Assembly (NCBI GenBank): GCA_018061375.1
Contig: JAGOUG010000041.1
Span: 1-7,454, forward strand
DNA length: 7,454 bases
Direction of reading: 5' to 3'
From: Candidatus Saccharimonadota bacterium
GTDB taxonomy: Bacteria; Patescibacteriota; Saccharimonadia; Saccharimonadales; UBA7683
The notes beneath the pieces are model-generated. The model ran no database searches and was not told the origin of the DNA. It saw only the letters and a program-made list of their open reading frames with translations. Made by a program: the position numbers and the translations under genes. This document shows, piece after piece, positions 6,693-7,454 of this stretch (position 1 is its first letter; the number at the start of each line of letters is the position of its first letter).

Positions 6693-6738
6693 GATATTTA
6701 AGACCAACTAAATCCGGATTCATTCAAACAATAGTACC

Positions 6739-6767
6739 ACTATAGCACACCCCTATTCAAAAGTCAA
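6739..6767 (-). promoter_or_regulatory. Near-consensus sigma70-type promoter of the helicase gene
   Basis: TTGACT (6762-6767) and TATAGT (6739-6744) are separated by exactly 17 nt, one mismatch from consensus in each box. Transcription would start near 6732, leaving a leader of about 100 nt before the ATG at 6632. The -35 box directly abuts the hairpin that carries the stop codon of the upstream gene. Confidence 0.8.
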
Positions 6768-6784
6768 TAACACCTTGGGTGTTA
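6768..6784 (-). terminator. Possible weak terminator hairpin that contains a stop codon
   Basis: TAACACC (6778-6784) pairs perfectly with GGTGTTA (6768-6774) around a 3-nt CAA loop. Its first three bases are the TAA stop of the 212-residue gene. The following TTGACTTTTG is only a weak U-tract and also forms the -35 region of the helicase promoter. It could be a poor terminator, an mRNA 3' stabiliser, or chance. Confidence 0.45.
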
Positions 6785-7420
6785 GTCTGAAACAGGTTCA
6801 AACTCAGTAACAGCAAGAAGACCCTGACTCAGTTTTGCAAGTGTTGCGCTTGCGTTTCTCATTGCAACTCGCGACTCATCTGGATTAACAACTAACCCGC
6901 TCGTTATTGCACGTGCAACTGTGTCTTGGTCCCCTCCTTGCGCTCTTACACGATCAATGAACGCTAAATGACTTGTGACATTATGCGCACCTAGCAATGT
7001 AAAGGTTTGAGTTTGATAATCATTTATAGCGTCAAAAGGTGTCTCGGATGGATCAGATACCAAGGAAAGTGTCGCCATCCTGAGTGCCCTAGGATACCGT
7101 AGTAGTCGTGGGCGCTGTTCGATCAACCGCACCTCTGATAGTCCGTTATCAAGATGGCTCAACTTACGTCCAAGAGAACCTTTAATCTGTCTTATCCCTT
7201 TCTGCTTAAAGAAGACGAATGACGGGGTAGGTGTATCTTCTATGGCTGTTCCAAAATGCTGATACAAAGATGCGATAGCAAAAGGTAATTCATGTAGACC
7301 ATATACGGCATTAGTAAAGGTCTCATAGGTATCAAGTTCTGGTGCACGCTCAATAAAAGCCTGTAGCCGACTACGAGCAGCTTCTGGAGAATATTTAACC
7401 TGGCCGTTTACGGTTGACAT
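6782..7420 (-). CDS. Hypothetical protein, 212 residues, cytosolic
   Basis: Not recognised. The sequence looks like a mixed alpha-rich soluble protein with no signal peptide, membrane segment or cysteine. A helical N-terminal region (SPEAARSRLQAFIERAPEL, about 11-29) is followed by a hydrophobic stretch (LPFAIASLYQHF, 45-56). A basic patch lies around 74-86 (KGIRQIKGSLGRK), with an Arg-rich segment at 97-115 (RLIEQRPRLLRYPRALRMA). The C-terminal third is Ala/Arg-rich and probably helical. The ATG at 7418-7420 has a weak AGAGAAG element 5 nt upstream. No promoter was identified in the 34 nt visible upstream, so it may belong to an operon entering from the right. Codon use and strand agree with its neighbours. 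The basic central region could contact nucleic acid, but no motif supports a function. Confidence 0.75.
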   Translation of the reverse strand: MSTVNGQVKYSPEAARSRLQAFIERAPELDTYETFTNAVYGLHELPFAIASLYQHFGTAIEDTPTPSFVFFKQKGIRQIKGSLGRKLSHLDNGLSEVRLIEQRPRLLRYPRALRMATLSLVSDPSETPFDAINDYQTQTFTLLGAHNVTSHLAFIDRVRAQGGDQDTVARAITSGLVVNPDESRVAMRNASATLAKLSQGLLAVTEFEPVSD

Positions 7421-7454
7421 GTGGCTTCTCTGTTACACTCGCGTCATTAACTTA

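Overview
The window reads as a compact bacterial chromosome segment with every gene on the minus strand. Gene content suggests a Candidate Phyla Radiation (Patescibacteria) bacterium, possibly Saccharibacteria: a short DEAD-box helicase with a Gly/Arg/Asn-rich N-terminus, a small cytosolic family-37-type trehalase, a very large CSLREA/DUF11-type surface protein, standard stop codons and moderate G+C. This placement comes from remembered family resemblance only and is moderate-to-low confidence.

Layout in transcription order (right to left): (1) an unrecognised 212-residue cytosolic protein (6782-7420), whose stop codon lies inside a small hairpin. (2) A near-consensus sigma70-type promoter (6739-6767), a roughly 100-nt leader, and a complete DEAD-box RNA helicase (5409-6632) closed by a rho-independent terminator (5361-5386). 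(3) A roughly 302-bp non-coding element (5045-5346) bounded by inverted copies of a palindromic repeat and filled with hairpins, including an 84-nt nested stem structure. (4) A GH37-like trehalase (about 3692-4957) whose reading frame stays open back into the repeat element. (5) A sigma70-type promoter (3650-3678) driving a gene that starts at 3600 and runs without a stop for 1,200 codons off the left edge.

The last gene is the most striking item. It encodes a secreted CSLREA/beta-helix plus DUF11-like ectodomain of about 850 residues, a transmembrane helix, a HisKA domain with a clear H-box, two more transmembrane helices, a second degenerate HisKA-like segment, and the N-box start of a HATPase domain. 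It looks like a sensor histidine kinase with an adhesin-like sensor and an unusual split, duplicated dimerisation/phosphoacceptor region. Both candidate H-boxes lack the acidic residue that usually follows the histidine.

Functionally the window combines RNA remodelling (helicase), disaccharide use (trehalase) and surface sensing (kinase). No cognate response regulator is visible; it may lie past the left edge. No tRNA, rRNA, CRISPR array, transposase or integrase was seen, and no plus-strand gene is supported.
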